Below are positions 7,481 to 15,895 of a DNA stretch of 30,430 nt, piece by piece (the stretch's first letter is position 1; each line of letters opens with the position of its first letter). The stretch is taken from contig DDBL01000250.1 in the NCBI GenBank assembly GCA_002333425.1, positions 1 through 30,430 of the forward strand, read 5' to 3'. The notes beneath the pieces were generated by a model. The model did no database searches. It worked only from the letters and a program-made list of their open reading frames with translations, and was not told the origin of the DNA. This DNA is from Leptospiraceae bacterium UBA2033. GTDB taxonomy: Bacteria > Spirochaetota > Leptospiria > Leptospirales > Leptospiraceae. The position numbers and the translations under genes are program-made.

Positions 7481-7934
7481 TTTCTTCTCTTTCTTTTTTT
7501 CCTACAATTTTACACAGAGTTTTTAGTTTTAATTTTTCTTCTTTTGAAAGAATAGACAACTCTTCATTGATGTATTTTACATGTTCCGGAAAAATATCTT
7601 GTATTAGCTGTTTTCCTTTTTCAGTTAGTTCGACCGTAATATAACGTCTGTCCGCCTCTTGCCGAATTCGTTTTACTAATGCCCGTTTTTCGAGATTATC
7701 AATAACTGTCGTAATATTGGCAGTAGATTTCAAAATTTTATCGCTGAGTTGTTTTTGGCACATGGATCCCATATGAAAAAGTGCTTCTAAAATTCCAAAC
7801 TGACTAATGGTAAGGTTATAACTAGATATGCGAGAATTAAGCCTGTTGTTTATTGAGTCGGCTGCTCTTGCTAAACAGATAAATGTATTAAGAGCGAGTA
7901 TGTCTTCGTTTGAACCTTTATATTTTGTGCCCAT
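7470..7934 (-). CDS. MarR-family transcriptional regulator
   Basis: From the ATG at 7934 this is a 154-residue winged-helix protein. Residues about 35-120 contain the MarR core: TISQFGILEALFHMG, the recognition region ILKSTANITTVIDNLEKRALV, and the wing QEADRRYITVELTEKG. The DRR before the wing is a family hallmark. A TTG 12 codons upstream (7970) is possible, but MGTKYKG fits family N-termini better; neither has a clear ribosome site. It is the last gene of an apparent lpdA-ruvC-marR run. MarR proteins usually repress nearby or redox/phenolic-stress genes; the target here is not evident. Confidence 0.88.
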   Translation of the reverse strand: MGTKYKGSNEDILALNTFICLARAADSINNRLNSRISSYNLTISQFGILEALFHMGSMCQKQLSDKILKSTANITTVIDNLEKRALVKRIRQEADRRYITVELTEKGKQLIQDIFPEHVKYINEELSILSKEEKLKLKTLCKIVGKKEREEITS

Positions 7935-7979
7935 TAGTGTATATGATAGATATGTTTTTAGAAAAAGCAAGAAATAAAC

Positions 7980-8489
7980 TTACCGGTACATCGCAAGTCC
8001 TACAAATCCAGCCGCGACTGCATCCCAAGAATCATCATGTCCTTTTAATTCTTTTAAACCAAGAATGAGTTTGATTGCTTCTTTGACTTGTTTTTTATCC
8101 GCAGTTCCACTTCCAGTTACACCTTTTTTGATTTGGGTAATCGTTGGTTCTAGGATTTTTATTCCGCGCTCGGTGAGTGTAAATAATATTACCCCACGAG
8201 CTTCATAAACTTGTGCAACTGTCTTTTGATTTTTAAAAAAGAAAAGCTCTTCTACACTAGCAACTTCTGGTTTGTATTTTTTTAGAAGGTCTTTGAGTTC
8301 AATATGAACTAGAAGCAAACTTTCAGGAGATTGGATTTCTGATTTTACTTCAATCGTTCCATAATCAATCAAACTTACTTTTCTAGTTTTGTCATCTCGA
8401 TCAAGGATAGCATACCCGACTCTATGTGAGCCGGGGTCAATTCCGATTATCCGAGGCAAATTAAATATTAATCGCTTCACCGAGAACAT
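7980..8489 (-). CDS. ruvC: Holliday junction endonuclease RuvC
   Basis: This 169-residue protein has the RuvC RNase-H-like fold with catalytic acids in order: Asp18 in IIGIDPGSHRVGYA, Glu80 in ASVEELFFF, and Asp153/Asp156 in HDDSWDAVA. The loop FFFKNQKTVAQVYEARGV is typical. RuvC resolves Holliday junctions as a dimer together with RuvAB. The ATG at 8489 lies within the end of the lipoamide dehydrogenase gene (29 bp overlap); a TTG at 8459, just after that stop, is an alternative start placing the DPG motif closer to the N-terminus as in most RuvCs. ruvA and ruvB are not in the window. Confidence 0.95.
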   Translation of the reverse strand: MFSVKRLIFNLPRIIGIDPGSHRVGYAILDRDDKTRKVSLIDYGTIEVKSEIQSPESLLLVHIELKDLLKKYKPEVASVEELFFFKNQKTVAQVYEARGVILFTLTERGIKILEPTITQIKKGVTGSGTADKKQVKEAIKLILGLKELKGHDDSWDAVAAGFVGLAMYR

Positions 8490-9888
8490 CGGCGGCGGCT
8501 TCCATAATTCCTTCGGCGAGAGTTGGATGAGCGTGAATTGTGCCTGCTAGGTTATGCACTGTTAGCTCCATAGATGCCCCAACCATAACTTCGGAAATGA
8601 GTTCACTGGCATTCGCACCAATGATATGAGCACCCAAAATCTCTCCGTGTTTTTTGCTTGCGATAATTTTTACCATACCGGACGTAGCTCCAATTGCTTG
8701 TGCACGTCCACTTGCGGTAAATGGGAATTTGCCCACTTTGATTTCGTGTCCTAGTTCGAGTGCTTTTTTTTCAGTAAGTCCAAGCGACGCCACCTCAGGA
8801 TGGCAATAAGTGCAACCCGGAATTAAGTCATAGTTAATTGGAATATATTCAATCTTATGCTCAGTTCCTAAATCAAGCCCAATCGCCTCTGCCGCTTTGA
8901 TTCCTTCCATAGAAGCGACATGTGCAAGAAGCGGTCCACCTGTACAATCTCCAATTGCATAAATCGTATCAACCGTTGTTCTATAACGGTCATTTACCCC
9001 AATAAATCCTTTCTCTAAATGAACTCCTACTTCTTCAAGACGAATTCCTTCTGTGTTTGGAACCAGTCCAATTCCAACAATGACTTTATCGACTTCTAGG
9101 TCTTCTACTTCGGATTCATTCGTTTTAGATTTCACCTTGAGCAAAACACTATTAGCCTTAACTTCAAATCCGCTCACTGACTTACCGAGGTATTGTTTGA
9201 TTCCTCTTTTTTTGAAAGAGTTTTCTAGGACTTTAGAAATTTCCACATCTTCATTTGGGAGTAAGTGATCGAAGTATTCGATGATGTGAACTTCTGATCC
9301 CATAGAAGCATAAAAATCCGCAAATTCCACACCAATCGCTCCGGCTCCGATGATTCCTAACTTTTTAGGAGCAGATTGTTCTTGCATTGCTTCGCGGCTA
9401 GAAAGAACTACTTTTTTATCAAATAAAATTCCAGGAAATGGTTTTGATCTTGCGCCTGTCGCTACAATGAATCTATCTGAAATAATTTCTGTGATAGGAG
9501 TAGAGGATGGATCTAGAACTTGGATTGTATTTTTGTCTTTAAAGATGGCTTTACCGTTAAACACGGTGACTTTATTTTTCTTCATTAGAAATTCAACACC
9601 TTTTGCCATCTGATCTGCCACTTTACGAGAGCGGCTAATGACTAACGGAAAATCAGCCTTACTATTCTCCGTAGAAATTCCAAATTCATTTGCGTGTTTG
9701 ATTTCTTCAAGAAGGTGAGCACTCTGGAGCAAAGCTTTAGTCGGAATACAGCCCCAGTTCAGGCAAATCCCGCCTAACCTCTCCATTTCCACTACCGCAA
9801 CACTAAACCCAAGCTGAGCCGCCCGAATCGCCGCCACATACCCACCAGGTCCACCGCCAATCACTACCACATTAAATTGTTCAGCCAT
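8461..9888 (-). CDS. lpdA: Dihydrolipoyl dehydrogenase
   Basis: A 475-residue flavin disulfide oxidoreductase, the E3 subunit of 2-oxoacid dehydrogenase and glycine-cleavage complexes. Visible: FAD site VVIGGGPGGYVAA (residues 8-20), redox pair Cys42/Cys47 in GGICLNWGCIPTKALL, NAD site IGAGAIGVEFADFYASMG, second FAD motif YAIGDCTGGPLLAHVA, and the C-terminal catalytic dyad in HAHPTLAEGIMEAA. It reoxidises dihydrolipoamide with NAD+. AGAGGA lies before the ATG. No E1 or E2 gene is adjacent, so it probably serves complexes encoded elsewhere. It overlaps ruvC and leads the run lpdA-ruvC-marR. Confidence 0.96.
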   Translation of the reverse strand: MAEQFNVVVIGGGPGGYVAAIRAAQLGFSVAVVEMERLGGICLNWGCIPTKALLQSAHLLEEIKHANEFGISTENSKADFPLVISRSRKVADQMAKGVEFLMKKNKVTVFNGKAIFKDKNTIQVLDPSSTPITEIISDRFIVATGARSKPFPGILFDKKVVLSSREAMQEQSAPKKLGIIGAGAIGVEFADFYASMGSEVHIIEYFDHLLPNEDVEISKVLENSFKKRGIKQYLGKSVSGFEVKANSVLLKVKSKTNESEVEDLEVDKVIVGIGLVPNTEGIRLEEVGVHLEKGFIGVNDRYRTTVDTIYAIGDCTGGPLLAHVASMEGIKAAEAIGLDLGTEHKIEYIPINYDLIPGCTYCHPEVASLGLTEKKALELGHEIKVGKFPFTASGRAQAIGATSGMVKIIASKKHGEILGAHIIGANASELISEVMVGASMELTVHNLAGTIHAHPTLAEGIMEAAADVLGEAINI

Positions 9889-9980
9889 AAAATCCTCTTT
9901 GTTTAACTTAACCTAAAAAAACTTAGTTTTCTTTTCAATAGAAATTTTTGAATTGGAAAGTTTTAGAAGAAATTTTCCAA

Positions 9981-10595
9981 TTAGAAATCTAAGAAAAAAT
10001 CAACCTTTCTTTCAGGATGATTTGTAAGATCTAGTCTTTTGTTTGCTTTCCAATATTTTTTGATTATTGTCTTTGCATCTAATCCAAGAATAGGATGTTT
10101 GACACCACCGGAATGCATAAAGTATTGAGTGTCGGGAATTTGCAAAAGGCGAAAAACTAAGAAGAATGTTCCTTCGATATTTGTTACTATTTTAAAACTT
10201 TTATCCAAGAGAGTATATTTTTTATCAGTAAAAATATCAATTATAGTTAATTCTTTGTTATCCTCATCATAGGAAATAAATTCAAATACTGATACAAAGG
10301 AAGACTCAATACTTGATTTTATATTTCCTCTGATTGGATTATTCGGTAAGAATGTACTAAAATAGTCTTGGTATATATAAGTTCCTATTTCAGTAAAAGA
10401 ATCGAATACAAAATGATCTATCATAAAGTCCATTGTATTCGTAAATTTAACAGGATCATTTATTACCGCCTCCCTTGCAAGCAATTGCTCTAACGCATTG
10501 CCCAAATATTTATCCGCAATATCTGTATAAATATCGGATAGTTCTTTACGGTAAATCGCATACTGTTCTAAATTATCAATGGATTGTTGATTCAT
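9981..10595 (-). CDS. Hypothetical protein downstream of fic
   Basis: I do not recognise this 204-residue protein. The ATG at 10595 has GGAAGGG upstream. The N-terminal half is helical (EQYAIYRKELSDIYTDIADK; TMDFMIDHFVFDSFTEIGTY) and the middle is a beta-rich segment (FVSVFEFISYDEDNKELTII followed by DIFTDKKYTLLDKSF), then PDTQYFMHSGGVKHPIL. There is no signal peptide or membrane segment, so it is probably cytoplasmic. It begins 57 bp after the fic stop on the same strand and probably shares its transcript, which makes a functional link to Fic possible but unproven. Confidence 0.65.
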   Translation of the reverse strand: MNQQSIDNLEQYAIYRKELSDIYTDIADKYLGNALEQLLAREAVINDPVKFTNTMDFMIDHFVFDSFTEIGTYIYQDYFSTFLPNNPIRGNIKSSIESSFVSVFEFISYDEDNKELTIIDIFTDKKYTLLDKSFKIVTNIEGTFFLVFRLLQIPDTQYFMHSGGVKHPILGLDAKTIIKKYWKANKRLDLTNHPERKVDFFLDF

Positions 10596-10652
10596 ACATT
10601 ATTCCCTTCCTTAACTTTACTCTTATGAACTCCTTTAATGCCCACAACATTT

Positions 10653-11783
10653 TCATCTAAATAGTTTAATATAACTATCGAAAGAAAAAATTCTATTTCG
10701 TTTAAAGCCCGTTTTTTCAATTAGGATTTTTAATTTCATAAAATCATCAATCAGCCTAAGAGCAGTTGAAACGTTAACCGATAGAGCTTTTGTTATATCT
10801 CCCGCGTCTGAGACTGGATTTGTAAATAGAAATTGTAATAGGGATTTTGCTAAAGGTTGTTTTTTTCCGAGGGAAACAATTTTATTTTCCGTTTCCGTTC
10901 TTAATGCAATGATATATTTGAATGTCTGGATGGAATTTTCGGAAGTGCTACGTACACCTTCTAAAAAGAATTTTAACCACTGGATTAAATCGTTATGTAT
11001 TCTGACACGAGTTAAGTTGTCATAATAATACGATTTGTTTTTCTCAAAGTATTCAGAAAGATATAGAGTTGGTTTATGCAATAATTGGTTGCTTACTAAA
11101 AAAAGCGTTATGAGCAATCGTCCAATACGACCATTCCCATCAAGAAAAGGATGAATTGTTTCAAATTGGTAATGAGCAATTCCAATTTTTATTAAAGGTG
11201 GGACAGGAGTATTTTCATTATTTAGAAATTTTTCCAAATCAGACATTAAATCGTTTACAGAGTCATGATGCGGTGGAATAAAAACTGCGTCTTTCAAACT
11301 ACTTCCACCAATCCAATTTTGGCTTTGGCGAAACTCACCGGGTAACTTCGATGTGCCGCGCACACCTTGTAAGAGAGTTTTATGTGTTTGTCTTAACAAA
11401 CGATTACTCAAAGGAAATGTTTTTAGATTCTCGATTGCTTGGTTCATGGACTGGACATAGTTTTGTACTTCCTGCCAATCATCTTTTTTTTCTGGCTGAA
11501 TGTTTTCTTCTTTTTGAACAGCATCATCTATGTTAGTCTGCGTTCCTTCTATCCGACTACTTTCTGTTCCTTCTTTAAAGACATGCATTTTTATGAAAAA
11601 ATCAATATCGGGTATCAACTGAGAAAATGCATTTAACTCACCTAATTTAAGACTTGCATCACTTAAAAGCATAATTAATTCGGCATCGTCTATTCGCCAA
11701 GGTATATCTACATAGTTTGGCTCAAAACTCTTGTAGTTAAATCTTTGGAGAAGTTTTCCAGATTTAAAATTGCCTATTTTCAT
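10653..11783 (-). CDS. Fic-family protein with N-terminal inhibitory helix and C-terminal winged helix
   Basis: A 376-residue Fic protein. The active loop HPFLDGNGRIGR (His211) is a full match to HxFx(D/E)GNGRxxR, so it should transfer AMP or another nucleotide to a protein hydroxyl. SSRIEG at residues 75-80 matches the (S/T)xxxE(G/N) inhibitory motif located N-terminal in the same chain (class II), so self-inhibition is expected. Residues about 315-370 form a winged helix-turn-helix (GDITKALSVNVSTALRLIDD), common in this subgroup and suggesting DNA binding or autoregulation. The start is directly downstream of the repeats at 11797-11878. AGG in CTAGGTAACT is a weak ribosome site. Targets are unknown. 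Confidence 0.92.
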   Translation of the reverse strand: MKIGNFKSGKLLQRFNYKSFEPNYVDIPWRIDDAELIMLLSDASLKLGELNAFSQLIPDIDFFIKMHVFKEGTESSRIEGTQTNIDDAVQKEENIQPEKKDDWQEVQNYVQSMNQAIENLKTFPLSNRLLRQTHKTLLQGVRGTSKLPGEFRQSQNWIGGSSLKDAVFIPPHHDSVNDLMSDLEKFLNNENTPVPPLIKIGIAHYQFETIHPFLDGNGRIGRLLITLFLVSNQLLHKPTLYLSEYFEKNKSYYYDNLTRVRIHNDLIQWLKFFLEGVRSTSENSIQTFKYIIALRTETENKIVSLGKKQPLAKSLLQFLFTNPVSDAGDITKALSVNVSTALRLIDDFMKLKILIEKTGFKRNRIFSFDSYIKLFR

Positions 11784-11796
11784 TATTAGTTACCTA

Positions 11797-11878
11797 GTTT
11801 CCTGCAAGTATAATTTTTCATATTTGTATTTACTTTGTTTCCTGCAAATATAATTTTTCATATTTGCAGGAAACAAAG
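11797..11878 (-). promoter_or_regulatory. Operator/promoter-like repeats upstream of fic
   Basis: Two direct copies of a 30 bp unit starting GTTTCCTGCAA (11797-11826 and 11837-11866) lie 40 bp apart. The second is part of a perfect inverted repeat: CTTTGTTTCCTGCAAATAT (11833-11851) and its complement at 11860-11878, with an 8 nt spacer. Read on the minus strand, each unit carries a TATAxT hexamer (TATATT, TATACT) directly before TGCAGGAAAC, so the sites overlap possible -10 boxes just upstream of the fic start. No T run follows either arm, arguing against a terminator. A repressor site is the best reading. The rest of the divergent gap to 12004 shows nothing. Confidence 0.7.
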
Positions 11879-12003
11879 CATTGTTCAATTTTGAAATCCT
11901 AATAGCTCCTCTGGACGTACTAAATGATTTTTTAAATCGAACTCACGTTAGCTAAGTTTTTAAAATGATTTGACCCAGTCGAATCCAAATAATTCCTATA
12001 TCC

Positions 12004-12717
12004 ATGAAGTCTGCAATCATTACTGGAGTTAGTTCAGGAATTGGATTAACCATTGCAAAAAAAGTTTTAGCACTTGGCTATAAAGTTTATGGTTTGTCAA
12101 GAACAGAGTCAGTAGAATTAAAACAAAATGACAATTTCCAATTTCTAGAATGCGATTTACGAGATGCCAAACAATTACGAAAAAAAATTGACGAAATCCA
12201 AAAGTTAGATAAAAACATTCACCTTTTAGTAAACAATGCTGGTTTTGGATTAATCGGGCTTCATGAAGAACTTGACTACTTAAAATTGGAAGAGATAATC
12301 CAAGTTAACCTCACTGCACCAATTCTAATCACAAGACTTCTATTAAGACAAATTAAACAAAACCAAGGAACTATAATAAATATCTCTTCAGTAACAGCCA
12401 AAAAATCTTCTCCGCTTGCGTCTGCCTACTCTGCGGCTAAGGCTGGTTTAACTCAATTTGGCGAATCTCTATTTGATGAAGTCAGAAAGTCAGGTGTAAA
12501 AGTCTGCAATATCCATCCAGATGTAACAAAAACAAATTTTTATAAAGATCTTTCAATCAAAGAAGACTCCGATCCAGATTCCTACCTACTTCCAGAAAGT
12601 ATCGCCGATGCAGTAGAGATGATTCTAACTCAAAAAAATACTCTAGCAATTACAGACATTACTCTCCAACCACAAAAACACAAAATAGAAAAAAAATCTA
12701 AAGCCCATTTCGCATAA
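12004..12717 (+). CDS. Short-chain dehydrogenase/reductase
   Basis: A classical SDR of 237 residues: cofactor motif ITGVSSGIGL (residues 6-15), NNAG near residue 79, catalytic Ser in INISSVTA and the pair YSAAK (Tyr/Lys). The TGxxxGIG motif and the Arg in LSRTE favour NADP(H). The substrate cannot be inferred; small oxidoreductases of this type reduce ketones, aldehydes or sugars. No ribosome site precedes the ATG at 12004, so translation may be leaderless or weak. The gene converges with the lipoprotein at 12698, overlapping it by 20 bp. Confidence 0.92.
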   Translation: MKSAIITGVSSGIGLTIAKKVLALGYKVYGLSRTESVELKQNDNFQFLECDLRDAKQLRKKIDEIQKLDKNIHLLVNNAGFGLIGLHEELDYLKLEEIIQVNLTAPILITRLLLRQIKQNQGTIINISSVTAKKSSPLASAYSAAKAGLTQFGESLFDEVRKSGVKVCNIHPDVTKTNFYKDLSIKEDSDPDSYLLPESIADAVEMILTQKNTLAITDITLQPQKHKIEKKSKAHFA

Positions 12718-14026
12718 CGTCTAAATATTCCCGAACGTAAAAAATATATTCCTGGTGGAGTTGGTGATAGGAAAAGTTAGATTCTGCATTTAATTTCATG
12801 TAATCAAATTTGTTCATAGTTTTCATAAGACGAGTGAAATTTTTAAAGTAATGGATGTAATATCGGTTTTCAGGATGATCTTGTGAATACTTTAAGAGTG
12901 CGCGCAAAATATCATTGATATTGATTTTAGAATTAGTGAGAGTTTGGAAAAATTCTGTTACGAGAAGAGGAGTATAAAAACTATTAATTCCTTTTATTTG
13001 ACCTTTGACCATACTTTCTTTTTCAAACTTCTCCTCTTCCCATCTAAGAAGAAGTAATTCCATTTGATTTCTAAATAAACTCGCTTTAAATTCATATTGT
13101 TTTTTATAGGGAGAATTTTCATAAATTTCTTGAATTCTTTCGTATTCATCAGGTCTATTTTGTTTTGCGTTATTGTAAATAGCGATTGCACTTTGTATAA
13201 TCGCAAAATTTCTCTTTAATTGAGAGTTTGCGTCGTCTAAAATTGTTCGGTCATTTATTATTTTTTCATGTTTAGTTAGATCAATTAAATCAGAAGAAAT
13301 ATGTGTTATCGTATGGATGATCTCGTTTAAAGGAAGAAGGTAAAGCCCATCTTTTTCTTGGGAAGCTTTGAACTTGCGGATAGCATTCATATACCCGTAA
13401 ATTGTTTTCTTTCGTTTTTCTTCTTTCCCTTCTAGATAAAGTTTTAGAGCTTCATAGTTTCTAGTAAGTTCAAAACCCGAAGTTAGTTTATCGATTCCTT
13501 CTTTATTTTCTGGCTCGAGAGTGGTAAGAATTTTTTCAGACAAACTTTGAATGAGTTCAATAGAATTTTCAGATGTCTCAACTTGAAATTCTGATTTGAT
13601 TACATCTCCTTGTAGAATTTTTACAGCAATAAAAATCTTCGTCTCCTTTTGAAAATAATATCCACTAATGTAAGTATCAATTCCTGGATTTTCTTTTTCA
13701 TGTAGAGCAATTATATCTTTGATTAATTTTTCAAACTCAACATCTCCAATACTCTGAGCAAGTTGTAAAGAATTGTAGATGTAATACTTTTCAAATTCTT
13801 CATCTACATAACGAAAGTTTTGTGAAAATCCAAGACTTGTAATCGCCGCAGAAGTTAAAACTAATCCTAGAGATTTATCATTTGGATTTTGAGTATTTGT
13901 AAATGGAACAATCGAAGTTCTAAAAGTTTTTTTGATTTCGTTAGGTTTAGTTTGCGGAGATTGACAGGAAAGATGAATAAGTAAGATAGATAAAATAAGG
14001 ATAAAAGCAAAAGAGATAGAGCTCAT
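12698..14026 (-). CDS. Large lipoprotein with TolB/CsgG-like N-terminal domain
   Basis: The start at 14026 is preferred over the longer frame because AAGGAG precedes it and the protein then begins MSSISFAFILILSILLIHLSC, a signal peptide with lipobox Cys21. The 442-residue protein has a domain (about 40-170) in which KTFRTSIVPFTN, DTYISGYYFQKETKIFIAVK and ILQGDVIKSEFQVE follow the pattern of TolB-N/CsgG-like domains. The rest is helical and charged and may hold degenerate TPR-like helices (EALKLYLEGKEEKRKKTIYG). It is probably periplasmic and membrane-bound; the function is unknown. It follows dnaA on the same strand with a gap of 130 bp. Confidence 0.75.
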   Translation of the reverse strand: MSSISFAFILILSILLIHLSCQSPQTKPNEIKKTFRTSIVPFTNTQNPNDKSLGLVLTSAAITSLGFSQNFRYVDEEFEKYYIYNSLQLAQSIGDVEFEKLIKDIIALHEKENPGIDTYISGYYFQKETKIFIAVKILQGDVIKSEFQVETSENSIELIQSLSEKILTTLEPENKEGIDKLTSGFELTRNYEALKLYLEGKEEKRKKTIYGYMNAIRKFKASQEKDGLYLLPLNEIIHTITHISSDLIDLTKHEKIINDRTILDDANSQLKRNFAIIQSAIAIYNNAKQNRPDEYERIQEIYENSPYKKQYEFKASLFRNQMELLLLRWEEEKFEKESMVKGQIKGINSFYTPLLVTEFFQTLTNSKININDILRALLKYSQDHPENRYYIHYFKNFTRLMKTMNKFDYMKLNAESNFSYHQLHQEYIFYVREYLDVMRNGL

Positions 14027-14156
14027 AATGACTCCTTCGGTCATTTCGAAGTGTTTCATCGTGAGAAATCTATTTTGCAAACATTGTATTGGTTAATCTT
14101 CAACAGTGTTTGCCAGATAGACCTCTTACAAAAAGATGTTCGAGGTGACTAGAGTA

Positions 14157-15491
14157 TCACTTATACTCAAACTGCGACTTGAGAGAAAGAACATTCTTTT
14201 TAAAGGTCAGATCTTCTTTTATCATTTCTTTAACTCGATTGATTGCACTAATGACAGTAGTATGTTTTGTATTGAAGACCCGTCCGATAACAGTTTTATT
14301 CATATTGCATATTTCAAATAGTAAATACATACAAATATGACGTGGAACAATATACTCAGCCTTGCGACTTTTACTTAAAATATCTTTCTTTGATTGCGTA
14401 TAACGTTCACAAACCGCATCAATGATTTTTTCGTGGCTTACATCAAGGTCTTTGATTTTATGAAGACGATTCTCTAAAATTTCTTTTACTTTTTCATCAC
14501 TCACGAGCAGTAAGGAAAATGTCTTTTTGTAAAGTTGAATATCATTTAAACAACCGAAAAGTGCCCTAGTGTCTGTTTGAAAATTATCCGAAATAAATTG
14601 AATAGATGAATCAGTTAATTGTAGGTTCGCTTCTTTGGATTTTTGTTTTAGAATTCCAATCCGTACCGTTTCATCTGGTGATTGGATCTCGACTTGGCAA
14701 CCTGTAATAAAACGCGATTTAAGTTTTTCGTTGATAGGCAATTCTGAAATCGGTCTATCAGCCGCGAGGATAATTTGTCTTTTGCGATCAAATAGATAAT
14801 TAAAAATAGCAAAGAATTCCTCTTGTGTTTTTTCAGCGCTGCTATTTAAATTTTGAATATCATCAATGATAAGTGCTTGGTAAGATTGATACTTTAACTT
14901 AAATGCGTCCATTGCTTGCCTATTCTGAACTGTAAAAACAAACTCAGAAAGAAAATCTGCAATAGAAATGTATTTAATTGGCTTATTCGGATACATCTTA
15001 GTAAGAGCATTTCCAATTGCATGCAGCAAATACGTCTTACCCACACTTACCTTTCCATGAATATAGATTGGATTTTGAGTTCCTGGGTTTTCAATTGCAT
15101 CTTTACAAGCCATAAAAGCCATTCGATTACAATCACCAATTACAAACTTCTCTAGAGTGTAATCGGGGTTAAATGGAAATGAATCTTCTTTGAATTTTGT
15201 GTCGATGAAATTAGAAATTGGAGTATCGTTCGAATCAGTATGAATTTGAATTTTTAATTTGAATCCACCGATTTTCTCTGCTGCATCAGAAATCAATGAT
15301 TGATATTTCTTTTCAACGTGATTTTTTATCGTGAGAGAAGGAGCTTTAATGATCAAATTATCTTCTTTGCACTCTACAAAAGAAAGTGGGGAGATAAAAG
15401 GTTCAAAATACATAGCTGGAATTTGTTTTGAAACTTCATCTAATATCTTAGGCCAGATTGATTCCAAATTTCCCTCTCTTAAAACACTCAT
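14157..15491 (-). CDS. dnaA: Chromosomal replication initiator DnaA, divergent
   Basis: About 444 residues. Domain I (LESIWPKILDEVSKQIPAMY), a short linker, the AAA+ domain and domain IV are present. Walker A is GKVSVGKT (canonical GGVGLGKT), Walker B ALIIDDIQNL, arginine finger SRFITG, sensor 2 TRALFGCLNDI, and domain IV has SKSRKAEYIVPRHICMYL. The DNA-recognition signature usually read as GGRDHTTV is here FNTKHTTV: the Asp is Lys and the loop is one residue shorter. The GTG at 15494 and ATG at 15491 lack a ribosome site; a TTG at 15467 has GAGAGGG five bases upstream and gives a protein starting with ESIWPKIL, a serious alternative. dnaN and recF are not adjacent. It could be the main initiator at a rearranged locus or a paralog. 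Confidence 0.93.
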   Translation of the reverse strand: MSVLREGNLESIWPKILDEVSKQIPAMYFEPFISPLSFVECKEDNLIIKAPSLTIKNHVEKKYQSLISDAAEKIGGFKLKIQIHTDSNDTPISNFIDTKFKEDSFPFNPDYTLEKFVIGDCNRMAFMACKDAIENPGTQNPIYIHGKVSVGKTYLLHAIGNALTKMYPNKPIKYISIADFLSEFVFTVQNRQAMDAFKLKYQSYQALIIDDIQNLNSSAEKTQEEFFAIFNYLFDRKRQIILAADRPISELPINEKLKSRFITGCQVEIQSPDETVRIGILKQKSKEANLQLTDSSIQFISDNFQTDTRALFGCLNDIQLYKKTFSLLLVSDEKVKEILENRLHKIKDLDVSHEKIIDAVCERYTQSKKDILSKSRKAEYIVPRHICMYLLFEICNMNKTVIGRVFNTKHTTVISAINRVKEMIKEDLTFKKNVLSLKSQFEYK

Positions 15492-15895
15492 CACTGAAAA
15501 ACAACATATTCAAAGTATCGAAATTCATAAACAGTAAAATGATTTTTTTGACAAAAAAGTGTACTGAATTTTAAAAAATATTCCGAGTACTATTCATCTG
15601 TTTGTCCATAAAATTTTTAATTTTTTTTTGTCAATGGTACAGTTTAGAAAATTAGAATTATTGTTTAATAATATGATTTATAAATATATTAGTACATTCT
15701 AATATACTAATATATTTAATTTTCTTATTTTATGTGACTATTCTCGAGTTTTTTGAAAATAAAACATGCTCTAAAAAAAATAATTAAAGTTTTCAATACT
15801 CGCATGAAGACTCCAAACTTAGTATTTAAAAAATATTTTTAAAACTAATGTATTTTATATTGACAGTAGTAAAATAAATTTTGATTCTTATTTTT
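15492..15895. other. AT-rich divergent intergenic region, candidate oriC or dual promoter
   Basis: This stretch of about 400 bp between dnaA and the zinc-ribbon/icmF operon holds no gene. It is extremely AT-rich with A/T runs. A 14 bp inverted repeat (arm TAAATATATTAGTA, 15681-15694, and its complement 15705-15718) could form a cruciform or unwinding element. TTGACA hexamers occur at 15548-15553 (+), at 15629-15634 (read on the minus strand towards dnaA) and at 15860-15865 (+, towards the operon), none with a good -10. I found no TTATCCACA or one-mismatch DnaA box. An origin is plausible from position and composition only. Confidence 0.4.
15681..15718. repeat. AT-only inverted repeat upstream of dnaA
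   Basis: Arms of 14 bp (15681-15694 and 15705-15718) are perfectly complementary around a 10 nt spacer. There is no GC core or following T run of terminator type. Confidence 0.8.

Noticed and set aside
8461..9888. Long antisense open frames within lpdA (9053-9268, 9350-9613)
   Set aside because: They are shadows of a strongly conserved enzyme on the other strand.
11833..11878. Rho-independent terminator reading of the fic palindrome
   Set aside because: No T run follows either arm and it sits upstream of a start codon, so an operator is more likely.
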